A stretch of 34,158 bases of DNA, taken from contig NZ_NSCM01000049.1 of the NCBI RefSeq assembly GCF_003287735.1, forward strand, positions 1-34,158, in the 5' to 3' direction. Made by a program: the position numbers and the translations under genes. Shown piece by piece: positions 17,376 through 25,061 of the stretch. The stretch is from Photorhabdus bodei (GTDB lineage: Bacteria; Pseudomonadota; Gammaproteobacteria; Enterobacterales; Enterobacteriaceae). How positions within the stretch are numbered: position 1 is the stretch's first letter; each line of letters begins with the position of its first letter. The notes under the pieces are model-generated. The model saw nothing but the letters and a program-made list of their open reading frames with translations. It was not told where the DNA came from and ran no database searches.

Positions 17376-18824
17376 ATGATAGACACAAATGACAGATGGG
17401 ATATCAACAAGGAAATCATCTCTTCACTATTTCCTGAGATACATCAACGTAATGATATTATTGAATTCATAAAGAATTCAGTTAACAATCACATTGCTGA
17501 GTTGCCGACAATGGGAGTTAATCCTTCACTTTCCAAAACTGATATTTCCCACGCTTTATCAAAATACACCTTTGATGGCAATTTTTCGCCAACAGAGGTT
17601 TTAAATGATGTATTACACCTTATGGAAAAAGGAATTGTTCATGTCACCAGCCCGCATTATTTTGGGCTATTTAATCCATCATCAACTTTCTGGGGTATTA
17701 TTTCTGACTTTATTACTGCGCTATATAATCCACAATTAGCGGTCTGGAGTCACGCCCCGGCCTGCGTTGAAATAGAGGAAAAATTAATTAAATATTTTGG
17801 TAGCCTGGCAGGATTTAATGCTGATAATAGCGGAGGCACATTTACTACCGGTGGTGCAGAAGCAAATTGTACTGCGCTTATTTGTGCCCTGACAAAACAT
17901 TTTCCCGATTATGCCCAACAGGGTTTACAGTCAATAAATGGGCAACCTATTTTTTATATCTCTTCAGATAGCCATCTTGCCTGGTTAAAAATAGCATTAC
18001 AATCTGGCTTGGGACACAGTGCTGTCAGATTAATAGCGGTTGATCATACAGGAATAATGGATATTTCAGGTTTAACCCGAGCTATTGATAATGATATAGC
18101 GAACGGCAATAAACCTTTCATGATTGTTGGAACCGCTGGAACGACAAATGCAGGTATTATCGATCCGCTACCAGAACTTGCCGCTGTGGCAAATAAATAT
18201 CAACTGTTCTTCCATATTGATGCAGCATGGGCAGGCGCAATCCTGTTAAGTGATCAATATTCTCATCATCTCAAGGGTATTGAACAGGCTGATTCCATTA
18301 CCATTGACGCCCATAAATGGCTTTCTGCCCCAATGGGTACTGGCATGTTTATATGTGCAGATAAACATATTCTGACAACACCTTTTGCTGTTTCCACCAA
18401 TTATATGCCGGTTAGTGATGATATTAATTCCGATCCCTACATTCACTCCATTCAGTGGTCCCGACGTTTTAACGGATTAAAACTATTTATGCCTCTGGCT
18501 ATTCTTGGCCGAACGGGATTTAGCAATATGATTGATTATCAGATCAATCTTGCTGATTATTTAAGATCACAACTGGCGAAAAATGATTGGCAGATATTGA
18601 ATCCCTCTGCTTTGCCTGTTATTTGTATCCGTGATAATGGGGATTTTGATGTTAATAAAATTTTAGAGAAAGTATTAGAGATTAATCAATGCTGGATCTC
18701 AATAACCACCTTTGCCAATACAAAAGCCCTGCGCCTTTGTATATCCAGTTTTAGATCCAGCAAATCAGATATTGATCAGCTTGTCGATACTTTAAATATG
18801 GCGAGAAATTCTGTGCCAATGTAA
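17376..18824 (+). CDS. Group II PLP decarboxylase (diaminobutyrate decarboxylase-like)
   Basis: 482 aa. Visible are SPHYFGLFNPSSTFWGIISDF near the substrate entrance, FTTGGAEANCTAL for phosphate binding, HLAWLKIA (cofactor-stacking His), HIDAAWAGAILLS with the cofactor Asp, and TIDAHKWLSAPMG with the Schiff-base Lys314. The proposed reaction is L-2,4-diaminobutyrate to 1,3-diaminopropane, as in Ddc/RhbB. Glutamate- or aromatic-type substrates are possible because the family is broad. A strong AGGAGGAG site lies nine bases before the ATG. It is the last gene of the operon, 24 bases after N-monooxygenase 2 and just before a terminator. Confidence 0.85.
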   Translation: MIDTNDRWDINKEIISSLFPEIHQRNDIIEFIKNSVNNHIAELPTMGVNPSLSKTDISHALSKYTFDGNFSPTEVLNDVLHLMEKGIVHVTSPHYFGLFNPSSTFWGIISDFITALYNPQLAVWSHAPACVEIEEKLIKYFGSLAGFNADNSGGTFTTGGAEANCTALICALTKHFPDYAQQGLQSINGQPIFYISSDSHLAWLKIALQSGLGHSAVRLIAVDHTGIMDISGLTRAIDNDIANGNKPFMIVGTAGTTNAGIIDPLPELAAVANKYQLFFHIDAAWAGAILLSDQYSHHLKGIEQADSITIDAHKWLSAPMGTGMFICADKHILTTPFAVSTNYMPVSDDINSDPYIHSIQWSRRFNGLKLFMPLAILGRTGFSNMIDYQINLADYLRSQLAKNDWQILNPSALPVICIRDNGDFDVNKILEKVLEINQCWISITTFANTKALRLCISSFRSSKSDIDQLVDTLNMARNSVPM

Positions 18825-18846
18825 ATATCTATTGCGCTCACATCAT

Positions 18847-18878
18847 CACCGGCTCTTGAATAAAGAGCGGTGGTTTTT
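18847..18878 (+). terminator. Operon terminator
   Basis: CACCGGCTCTT and AAGAGCGGTGG form a stem with one bulged G and a short loop, followed by TTTTT. It lies 22 bases after the decarboxylase stop, between converging genes. Confidence 0.85.
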
Positions 18879-18897
18879 ATTTAAAAATAAACAAAAG

Positions 18898-19518
18898 TTA
18901 TCCGTATCTTATTGTTTTTTCATCTACCTTCCTCATGAGTTGACTAAACATCAACAACGTACTGAGCAACAAATGGCGCTGTTCAGAAGTCAAACGTAAA
19001 TAACGACGACTGGCCGGCAATCGGCTGACAACCTCAGAAGCGGCAAAATGTTCCACCTCAAATTGCCATCGTCCCTGATGAATATTTAATGTGAGATGCC
19101 GGAAATCCAATTCTGCCAATGTTTCACCGATTAATGGATACTGATTGAGTAAATCAATAATCTGTTGCCCAAACTCTGCACCATGACAACAGTAATAAGT
19201 CACGGTTTTTCGCCGAAATATCCCCTTTACCTTGGCTTTAATAACGATTTTTTCCTTAAGTAACGTGATTCCCCGCAAACGAAAACAACAACTGACAATA
19301 TAGGCCAGAAACAGCGTCTTCGGCTTTTCACAAACTTCAATCTGCAATCCATCAGGTAATGTCACTTGCAAACTTTCTGCTGATAAACGCTCACAACGAT
19401 AAGGCGATAAATTCTGTTTCAACCGGCTTAGCGTTATACCTGCCTGATAGCCAGTAGGATAGCGGGGTTTATTTAACCGCCGCCAAATACCATCAATTAA
19501 GGGAACGAAGTGGCTCAA
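18898..19518 (-). CDS. DUF3156-family protein
   Basis: 206 aa, no predicted signal peptide or membrane helix, rich in Arg and His. It contains YRCERLSAESLQVTLPDG and a C-terminal LRLTSEQRHLLLSTLLMFSQL. It matches what I recall of the uncharacterised DUF3156 family, often found beside amino-acid permeases. The preferred start is TTG 19518, because GGAGG sits six bases upstream; the first in-frame ATG (19572) has none. This makes it overlap the end of the permease gene by 26 bases, so it is translationally coupled to the permease. Function unknown. Confidence 0.65.
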   Translation of the reverse strand: MSHFVPLIDGIWRRLNKPRYPTGYQAGITLSRLKQNLSPYRCERLSAESLQVTLPDGLQIEVCEKPKTLFLAYIVSCCFRLRGITLLKEKIVIKAKVKGIFRRKTVTYYCCHGAEFGQQIIDLLNQYPLIGETLAELDFRHLTLNIHQGRWQFEVEHFAASEVVSRLPASRRYLRLTSEQRHLLLSTLLMFSQLMRKVDEKTIRYG

Positions 19519-20986
19519 GTTGTACCTCCGGCAATTCACCCTTAGTGAAAGTATGTGAAAGTACCTGTTCAACGGGTACGGGTTTAAACGGATTCACCCG
19601 TTGCACACAGAGCGTCCAAAACAGGGCATAGCTGGCGGTCAAGCCCAACATGATGGCGAATGGAATATACACATCACCGGGATTCATTCCCGGAGGTGTA
19701 ATGTGAATGATCGCCAAAATAATTCCTACACTAGAGACAATTTGAGGTAATGGGAAAAAAGGGGATTTATAAGCACGATGTAAATCAGGTCTGCGAATAC
19801 GCAGTAATATCACGGAACATGTCACCAGCAAATAAGCGACACACCAGGCACATACCGCTGCCAGCACCAAAGGCATAATCCGACCCAAATCACCTTGAAT
19901 AATAAAGGCATGTAAACAGGGGATCATTACCGCAACCAAAATCCCAAATATTGGCGTTTTAAAACGTGGATGTAGATAAGCAAAAATACGCGGTAACGCA
20001 CCATCCAATGCCATACCATAGAGAATACGTGGGACCGCCGCCATCAGGGTATTAATCGTTGCCGCTCCCGCCAATAATAACCCGATACCAATCCAATATT
20101 TACCAAAATCCCCCATCACCTGGCCAGCAAAAGCAGGAATGGCCATTGGCGTTTCCAGCAAGCGAACATTATTTTCTACATCCACCAGCACATTTTCTAC
20201 CTGATGACTGATTGACGCCCCATATAGACCCATACAGAAAGCCACCCCACACAGGCCCGTCATCATTGCTCGCGGCAAAACTTTGGCAGAATTTTTAATT
20301 TCCGGTGCCATTGGCGTCACTAGTTCACAACCGACAAACATAAACATCGCCATACCTACCAGACTCAGCACTGCTAAGGGATCGCTTACATTAAGCCCCT
20401 CACCAAACCAACTCTCCAGCGGCACAGCAAATGGCATTAATAATCCGCAAATACTGAAAATAACCAAAGTACTCCACATGCAGAATGTCAGCACAATTTC
20501 GACTTTACCGAACGCTTCAATACCCAACGCATTCAGTAATCCGAACGTAATAACTAGCCCAACACCGACCATCCATGAAGCGTTATGACTTTCCACCATC
20601 GTATTAAGGCTGTCAAAATTCACTAATGCCATAATACCGGAGAGGATCGTTTCTGCCGTACCCGCAAAAATATGAACAATCAAATACGCCGAAAGTGCGC
20701 CAGTAATTGCCCAGAACCGCCCCATGCCACAAGAAATATAGTCATAAACAGAGCCGGAAGTAGGCAAAATAGCGGCTGCCTCCGCAAACGTCGTCACTTG
20801 GGCCTGCATCATGATAAAACTGATCAACATTGCCAGTACGAAAGTGTCACCGCCAATCCCAAAGCCACTGGTCACGGTCAAAATAACCGGGCTCGCCATG
20901 ATCACCCCGATGGAACTTGCCAGTGCGGTAGGAAACCCCACTACTCCCTTTTCAATATGCGAAGTCAGTCGTGTTGACATATTCAT
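19493..20986 (-). CDS. APC-family amino acid/polyamine permease
   Basis: 497 aa with about 12 hydrophobic segments. The first helix carries the APC-type unwound motif region (ASSIGVIMASPVILTVTSGFGIGGD), then AAAILPTSGSVYDYISCGMG (the PxSGSxYxY-like motif of helix 2-3), CELVTPMAPEIKNSAKVLPRA, and a C-terminal RRPDLHRAYKSPFFPL loop. It acts in the inner membrane as a substrate/ion symporter or exchanger. The neighbouring amine-oxidation genes at 27100-30358 suggest an amine or amino-acid substrate. It could also serve the adjacent biosynthetic operon, but orientation and composition do not favour this. ATG 20986 is preceded by GAGGGA. Confidence 0.88.
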   Translation of the reverse strand: MNMSTRLTSHIEKGVVGFPTALASSIGVIMASPVILTVTSGFGIGGDTFVLAMLISFIMMQAQVTTFAEAAAILPTSGSVYDYISCGMGRFWAITGALSAYLIVHIFAGTAETILSGIMALVNFDSLNTMVESHNASWMVGVGLVITFGLLNALGIEAFGKVEIVLTFCMWSTLVIFSICGLLMPFAVPLESWFGEGLNVSDPLAVLSLVGMAMFMFVGCELVTPMAPEIKNSAKVLPRAMMTGLCGVAFCMGLYGASISHQVENVLVDVENNVRLLETPMAIPAFAGQVMGDFGKYWIGIGLLLAGAATINTLMAAVPRILYGMALDGALPRIFAYLHPRFKTPIFGILVAVMIPCLHAFIIQGDLGRIMPLVLAAVCAWCVAYLLVTCSVILLRIRRPDLHRAYKSPFFPLPQIVSSVGIILAIIHITPPGMNPGDVYIPFAIMLGLTASYALFWTLCVQRVNPFKPVPVEQVLSHTFTKGELPEVQLEPLRSLN

Positions 20987-21418
20987 TTATCTTCCCTCTT
21001 ACTTCCAGTCGTAGAAATAACGATCACAACGATTTATCTGTGAATTTTTTGTACAATTTATTGAGGATAAATACACTATAGAAAGTGAAACGGAATACCG
21101 ACTATCGTCCTAAAGAACGATACCTAAAGGGGGATTTATAGCCGAAAAGCTGTGACGAAAAATACCAGAAAAAAACAAAAATCAAAAATAATCACTTAAA
21201 TATCAATCAATAAAAATAAAATCGCTTAGTTAATACATTAAGAAATTATTTCAGATATATACCAAAACCTCTATTCTTAACAGGTGATCATCACAATGAG
21301 AAATTTCATTTATTGCAATCTATATCACGTTATTAATATGTTTATTTTGTGTTGATTTTGCATTTTAACTAGCATTCGATTAATCTTCATTATTGATTTA
21401 TCCAGTTAGATATTATTC
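20987..21418. other. Intergenic region between permease and LuxR genes
   Basis: AT-rich, no gene seen. It holds an inverted repeat TATCGT/ACGATA (21103-21122) and two CCTAAAG motifs (21109 and 21123) that recur upstream of the amine oxidase at 30358; see findings. Confidence 0.6.
21103..21133 (-). promoter_or_regulatory. Candidate operator upstream of the permease gene
   Basis: TATCGTCCTAAAGAACGATA is a perfect six-base inverted repeat around CCTAAAGA. It is followed at once by ACCTAAAGGGGG. The CCTAAAGG core also occurs in the inverted repeat at 30425-30436. It lies about 120-145 bases upstream of the permease ATG. The binding protein is unknown; the LuxR regulators at 21560 and 30467 are candidates. 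Confidence 0.35.
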
Positions 21419-21545
21419 TATACCCAATAGATTTCAAGATGCATCGCGACGGCAAGGGAGCGAATCCCCGGGAGCATAGGTAACTATGTGACCGGGGTGA
21501 GTGAGTGCAGCCAACAAAGAGGCAACTTGAAAGATAACAGGTATA
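21419..21545 (+). repeat. ERIC element (127 bp)
   Basis: From TATACCCAATAG to ACAGGTATA, in the opposite orientation to the copies at 568-8171. Its right end abuts the ribosome-binding site AAGGGAGA of the LuxR gene. Confidence 0.92.
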
Positions 21546-21559
21546 AAGGGAGAACTTCC

Positions 21560-22219
21560 TTGTCTACTGTACTACCGAATAGCCGTGAAAATGCTTTAAT
21601 CTACAGTTGCTTAAATACTATTGCACATCTGGTTCCTATCTCAGCCGCAGCATTCTATCTGGTGAATAATGAATTACTCCCTGAAAATTACATTCTGTAC
21701 GGCATCTCAGACGAAACCCACCAGAATTATCTGGCTCATTTTCAGCATTTAGATCCATTAAAACCAGCTAATTATCAACAAGGTGATATTAATATGGTTG
21801 GCATGGATCAGAAAACACTGACGAAACATAATAAATATTACCATGAATTTATGCAGCCAAATAATATACAGGACATCGCCGAAATATTTATCCGTCAACA
21901 CAACCGAATTATTGCCGGCGTCTCTTTATTACGAGATACCCTATTTACACCAAAAGACTTTAACCGCCTCAGTGCTATTCTGCCATTAATTGAATTAGCT
22001 GTCAGAGATTTGCTTCCTGAAACACCAACTATTCTGACAGCTAAAGAGCAAGAAATTATTAATTTAATAAGAGAAGGATCAAGTAACAAACGTATTGCAC
22101 AGATACTTAATATTTCCCTATCTACCGTCAAAACCCACCTGCGCAATATTTTTGCCAAAACAAAAGTGACTAACCGTACTGAACTCGTTTCCAGTGGGTT
22201 TATTACTCGGTATTTGTGA
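21560..22219 (+). CDS. LuxR-family transcriptional regulator
   Basis: 219 aa with a C-terminal LuxR/FixJ HTH: ILTAKEQEIINLIREGSSNK, then RIAQILNISLSTVKTHLRNIFAKTKVTNRTEL. The N-terminal 140 residues show no receiver phospho-acceptor pattern and are not clearly an acyl-homoserine-lactone domain. The preferred start is TTG 21560: AAGGGAGA lies seven bases upstream, while the in-frame ATG at 21488 lies inside the ERIC and would add 24 repeat-encoded residues. It is divergent from the permease and is a likely local regulator. The ERIC occupies the leader, so the promoter is beyond or inside the repeat. Confidence 0.82.
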   Translation: MSTVLPNSRENALIYSCLNTIAHLVPISAAAFYLVNNELLPENYILYGISDETHQNYLAHFQHLDPLKPANYQQGDINMVGMDQKTLTKHNKYYHEFMQPNNIQDIAEIFIRQHNRIIAGVSLLRDTLFTPKDFNRLSAILPLIELAVRDLLPETPTILTAKEQEIINLIREGSSNKRIAQILNISLSTVKTHLRNIFAKTKVTNRTELVSSGFITRYL

Positions 22220-22382
22220 TTGGTAGGATTTGATAAATTATCTGCAACAATAACCCAGTTAAATGGCTTTCCAAAGAATGTTATTACACCATCTGCTATG
22301 CACTGAGCGGCAACTGGGTAAACAAGACTACTCCGGCAACAGAGCCAGTTCAATGAGATTAAGTTACGGTAGATCATAATCA

Positions 22383-22420
22383 AGCCGGAAGATCGTGAGG
22401 ATATTCCGGCTCTTAACTTT
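22383..22420 (+). terminator. Hairpin after the LuxR gene
   Basis: AGCCGGAA (22383-22390) pairs with TTCCGGCT (22404-22411), followed by a T-rich tail. A plausible terminator, about 165 bases past the stop codon. Between 22220 and 22380 no recognisable gene was seen. Confidence 0.5.
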
Positions 22421-22471
22421 ATTCTTCGATAGTGAACATATTAATTATTTCATCTTTAGATTTATTATATG

Positions 22472-22600
22472 GAGGTATCCCGATGGCTGACACCCACCAG
22501 TTGAGCATGTTCATTGTAGTGATAGCGACAGAGCAGTACACGGTTGCCGTTATACAATACCTGCCAGACGGCGGTCAGGCGGGGGAAGAGAGATGCGCTC
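22472..22600 (-). pseudogene. Rhs core fragment (YD-repeat region)
   Basis: One minus-strand frame encodes PRLTAVWQVLYNGNRVLLC, then RYHYNEHAQLVGVSHRD. The latter is a very characteristic Rhs core (YD-repeat) motif. About 40 codons are left, with no start. It is a piece from the middle of an Rhs gene, downstream of the immunity gene, left by rearrangement of the Rhs locus. Confidence 0.7.
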
Positions 22601-22617
22601 AGTGTTATTTGATCAAA

Positions 22618-22642
22618 CCGGAAAATCACAGAGATCTTCCGG
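22618..22642 (-). terminator. Hairpin downstream of the immunity gene
   Basis: CCGGAA (22618-22623) pairs with TTCCGG (22637-22642). On the minus strand a short T-stretch (TTTGATC) follows. The sequence AAGCCGGAAGATC is shared, inverted, with the hairpin at 22382-22394. Weak as a terminator. Confidence 0.35.
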
Positions 22643-22661
22643 CTTTTATATATTATCTATA

Positions 22662-23273
22662 TTATCGTAGCGGTACCGGTAAACGACTGGTCAAGGGCCT
22701 TAATTGCTCTCTATCATCCCACAGTCCCGGAAACACCTCGAATTTCAGGTCATCACGGTTAATACCGGTATCAAAATAACGACACAGACGTTCTGCTAAC
22801 TCTTCATGTGACCACATATTGGTTAGTTCATATTTTTCAATGAGTTCCCGATCGTTTGGTAAGGTTAAGTCTTCTTTTAATACGGGTGCCAGTGTGGTTC
22901 CGATATTACCCTCAGGACCGATATCAATCAGTTTACCGCCCATAAATAAAAAAGAGTTTTTACCTCCAGGATAATGATCACCATCGAATGAAGAATAAGG
23001 CTTTATCCAGTAATTATTATAGGATTGAGTATTAGGAATAACTGATTTATCCTTAATTTTATCTGGCATCAATTTATAAGCAGCATTGACAACTAAAATC
23101 CGAAATAAAGTAGGCACTTGATTTAAATCAATATTTTTCCAGACTCCATCTGTATTACAGATATCATAAAACTGCATTTCTACACTATTAAGCATCTGTC
23201 CAATGGTATACAGATTATCCCTCAGTTTAATATTAACCAGATGGTTATGCTTCCAGACAATTCGTTTCACCAT
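22662..23273 (-). CDS. Imm26-like immunity protein
   Basis: 203 aa, no signal peptide. The N-terminus MVKRIVWKHNHLVNIKLRDN/LYTIGQML matches the pattern of Imm26 immunity proteins as I recall them. The C-terminal half (ELTNMWSHEELAERLCRYFD) is not assigned. It starts 15 bases after the Rhs toxin tip stop codon on the same strand, the normal place for the gene protecting the cell from that toxin. No clear Shine-Dalgarno is visible, so it may depend on translation of the tip. Family assignment is moderate; the immunity role is inferred from position. Confidence 0.6.
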   Translation of the reverse strand: MVKRIVWKHNHLVNIKLRDNLYTIGQMLNSVEMQFYDICNTDGVWKNIDLNQVPTLFRILVVNAAYKLMPDKIKDKSVIPNTQSYNNYWIKPYSSFDGDHYPGGKNSFLFMGGKLIDIGPEGNIGTTLAPVLKEDLTLPNDRELIEKYELTNMWSHEELAERLCRYFDTGINRDDLKFEVFPGLWDDREQLRPLTSRLPVPLR

Positions 23274-23282
23274 TGATCAAAA

Positions 23283-23301
23283 CAGCCGTCAGCAACGGCT
23301 G
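23283..23301 (-). other. Hairpin over the Rhs tip stop codon
   Basis: CAGCCGT (23283-23289) and ACGGCTG (23295-23301) form a perfect seven-base stem with a 5-base loop. It covers the toxin-tip stop and ends ten bases before the immunity ATG. No T-run follows, so a role in coupling or attenuation is only a guess. Confidence 0.3.
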
Positions 23302-23823
23302 CCTCCTTTGCCGTTGCGTTTAGCTGTTTGCCCTAGATGTTCGTCCGCCGCAGCCAGATAATCAGTCCGGCGGGTATTGTTTGGTCCCACTGGATTTTGT
23401 TTATTAGCTGTACCCTCAAGACCACCCAGATTTTCAAATCGCCGTTGTTCTAATCCACGAGCAGTATCTTTACCTGCTTGAGAATAACCTTCATAGATAA
23501 CTTCAGGTGGTTTACCACCAAAGCGACCAAAACCGTTACCATATCGATATTTCAATATCTCTTGGGCTGCCTGTCGCCCCTGCTTACTGGCATAGCCCAC
23601 ATACGGTTTGCCAGTTTCAGCATCAATACCCTGATAAGTGATATGCGTTGCCGTTTTAGGATTGCCCGCCCAACCTAAAGGATCAATCCAAGTCACCGGA
23701 TTCGGCGCATACTGATATAAGTTCAGTCCGCCTTTTAGCCCTAGGGGGTCTGGCGATAAGTACTGGCCTGTATCACTCTCGTAATAACGGTGCCGGTTGT
23801 AAAATAAACCGCTTTCCTCATCC
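23289..23823 (-). pseudogene. Rhs core C-terminus with toxin tip (headless)
   Basis: The frame is open without its own start. It encodes the hyperconserved end of the Rhs core (GQYEDEESGLFYNRHRYYES, TGQYLSPDPLGLKGGLNLYQ and DPLG) and then a variable tip of about 130 residues. The tip begins GWAGNPKTATHITYQGIDAE, with YVGYASK and ARGLEQRRFENLGGLEG later. The YQGID...PYVG pattern hints at a GIY-YIG/URI-type nuclease, but this is tentative. The upstream join is to the PAAR gene in another frame, so roughly the entire Rhs barrel is missing. A GTG at 23696 could allow tip translation; whether it is made is unknown. Confidence 0.75.
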
Positions 23824-24423
23824 TCATACTGCCCACAGAAAACTAATAAGCCCAGCCGCCAATATCGTGAGGTCAGACACCTGATACGCCCAATGCGGCA
23901 CTTCTGGCGTCACCGCTTCGGTAGGCTTCGTGCCGCCGCCGATAAAAACATTCGGAGAACCGGTCATGACTACCGCATCACACGTAGTCTTATCCCCGAC
24001 CCGTGCTAATGGGTAACCATTAACAAAAACAGAACTGGAGCCTTCAGCCATCTGGCGCGTGCCATCCTTGTCACACCCAACCTGACTATAGGTTGCGATA
24101 GCCGCCGGTTTGCCATTGATAAATACATTAGAGGAACCACGGGTAATTGTTCCACAGGGACTTCGCGACGCTGCCCCCGATTTGGTACAGTTATCTCGGG
24201 CCATTTCCCCCAGATGGCTTGCCAACATCCCAACCGCAACAGACAGGCCAATAAGTAGAATACCTACCCCCAAGCAGGAGGACGCAATACCCGCAGCAAA
24301 CAGCGCTCCACCTACAATACCGCCAATTGCAGAGATAGCTGCTCCTAAAATCGTCCCACCAATCAATCCAGCTAAAGCGCCAGAATGGCCTATTGTATCA
24401 CCCAACCGTGCCGCTTCTGGCAT
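23824..24423 (-). CDS. PAAR-domain protein, N-terminus of a deleted PAAR-Rhs effector
   Basis: 199 aa. Residues 1-20 are the start of the PAAR domain (ARLGDTIGHSGALAGLIGG). Residues 20-75 are a glycine-rich double hydrophobic segment, then the main PAAR repeats with SSNVFINGKPAAIATYSQVG, SSSVFVNGYPLARVGDKT and GSPNVFIGGG. PAAR proteins cap the VgrG spike of the type VI secretion system. The hydrophobic insertion is the class recognised by Eag chaperones, and such a gene (24448) lies just upstream. The start ATG has an AAGGGGAT site. The frame ends at the Rhs junction (LISFLWAV, then TGA inside the Rhs GQYED codons). It is therefore probably a truncated effector rather than a natural stand-alone PAAR. 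Confidence 0.85.
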   Translation of the reverse strand: MPEAARLGDTIGHSGALAGLIGGTILGAAISAIGGIVGGALFAAGIASSCLGVGILLIGLSVAVGMLASHLGEMARDNCTKSGAASRSPCGTITRGSSNVFINGKPAAIATYSQVGCDKDGTRQMAEGSSSVFVNGYPLARVGDKTTCDAVVMTGSPNVFIGGGTKPTEAVTPEVPHWAYQVSDLTILAAGLISFLWAV

Positions 24424-24447
24424 GGCGATATCCCCTTATCAAAAAAA

Positions 24448-24879
24448 TCAGTGTGGTAATTGAAAACTCTTCAGACAACCATCCAGCCATTGGCGCTCTG
24501 ACTCAGATAGGGCCTGATGTGCCGACAGAGTGAAAATCAGCGCCTTACGGTCATCTAATAGAAACACCGCCTGATATTGATAAACTTGTTGCTCTTTTTT
24601 GGGACGATAACGGGAAAACAGCGCGGTGCCGGATAACAGGCTGTCACCAAGAACCGCAGGCTGTTCGTCAAGTAATTGCCAATCTCGCAATCCTTTTTTT
24701 AGTAACTCTTTTTGACGAACCAAGTAGTCGGTCAGGCTTTCACCTTCATCCAAACTATCACGGGAAATGTTCAATGCAGGGGCATTAGGGGCTGTAATGA
24801 TGTTGACGGTTTGCTCTTGATAACCTTCTGGTAGGGTAATGCTGCCTTCACTAAACCGACAACGGAGATGATTATCCAT
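24448..24879 (-). CDS. DUF1795/EagR-type chaperone of a T6SS PAAR-Rhs effector
   Basis: 143 aa DcrB/DUF1795-like protein without signal peptide. MDNHLRCRFSEGSITLPEGY and TAPNAPALNISRD are at the start and a conserved C-terminal SESERQWLDGCLKSFQLP closes the domain. Eag chaperones bind the hydrophobic segments of PAAR-containing T6SS effectors and keep them soluble before export. The gene ends 24 bases upstream of the PAAR ATG on the same strand, the standard eag-PAAR-rhs-immunity order. It appears intact although its client is truncated. Confidence 0.82.
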   Translation of the reverse strand: MDNHLRCRFSEGSITLPEGYQEQTVNIITAPNAPALNISRDSLDEGESLTDYLVRQKELLKKGLRDWQLLDEQPAVLGDSLLSGTALFSRYRPKKEQQVYQYQAVFLLDDRKALIFTLSAHQALSESERQWLDGCLKSFQLPH

Positions 24880-25061
24880 CTATTTTTACCTCCGTCATCA
24901 CCATAGTATTATTAGTTAAAACCACCATGATTAAGTATTCTCGTATAAATGAAATATCCTTATTGGAAGCACCAGAGTTGTTAATTCCTATTAATCAACA
25001 AGCTAATTTACGAATAAAAATCTATCAATCTTTTTAACATATCAATAACTATAAAACAAAT

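Noticed and set aside
18246..18446. Open frames antisense to the decarboxylase and many other genes
   Set aside because: They lack ribosome-binding sites and recognisable domains and mirror the codon pattern of the real gene.
9386..18824. Ordinary hydroxamate siderophore cluster
   Set aside because: No IucA/IucC-type or NRPS synthetase, acyltransferase, receptor or exporter is present, whereas cupin, MetRS-like and DAO genes are unexplained by siderophore synthesis.
21895..22383. 162-codon minus-strand frame overlapping the LuxR gene
   Set aside because: It is antisense to a clear HTH regulator, and no family features were seen in the part outside it.
22432..22779. 115-codon plus-strand frame
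   Set aside because: It covers an Rhs core relic and the immunity gene on the other strand, both with recognisable proteins.
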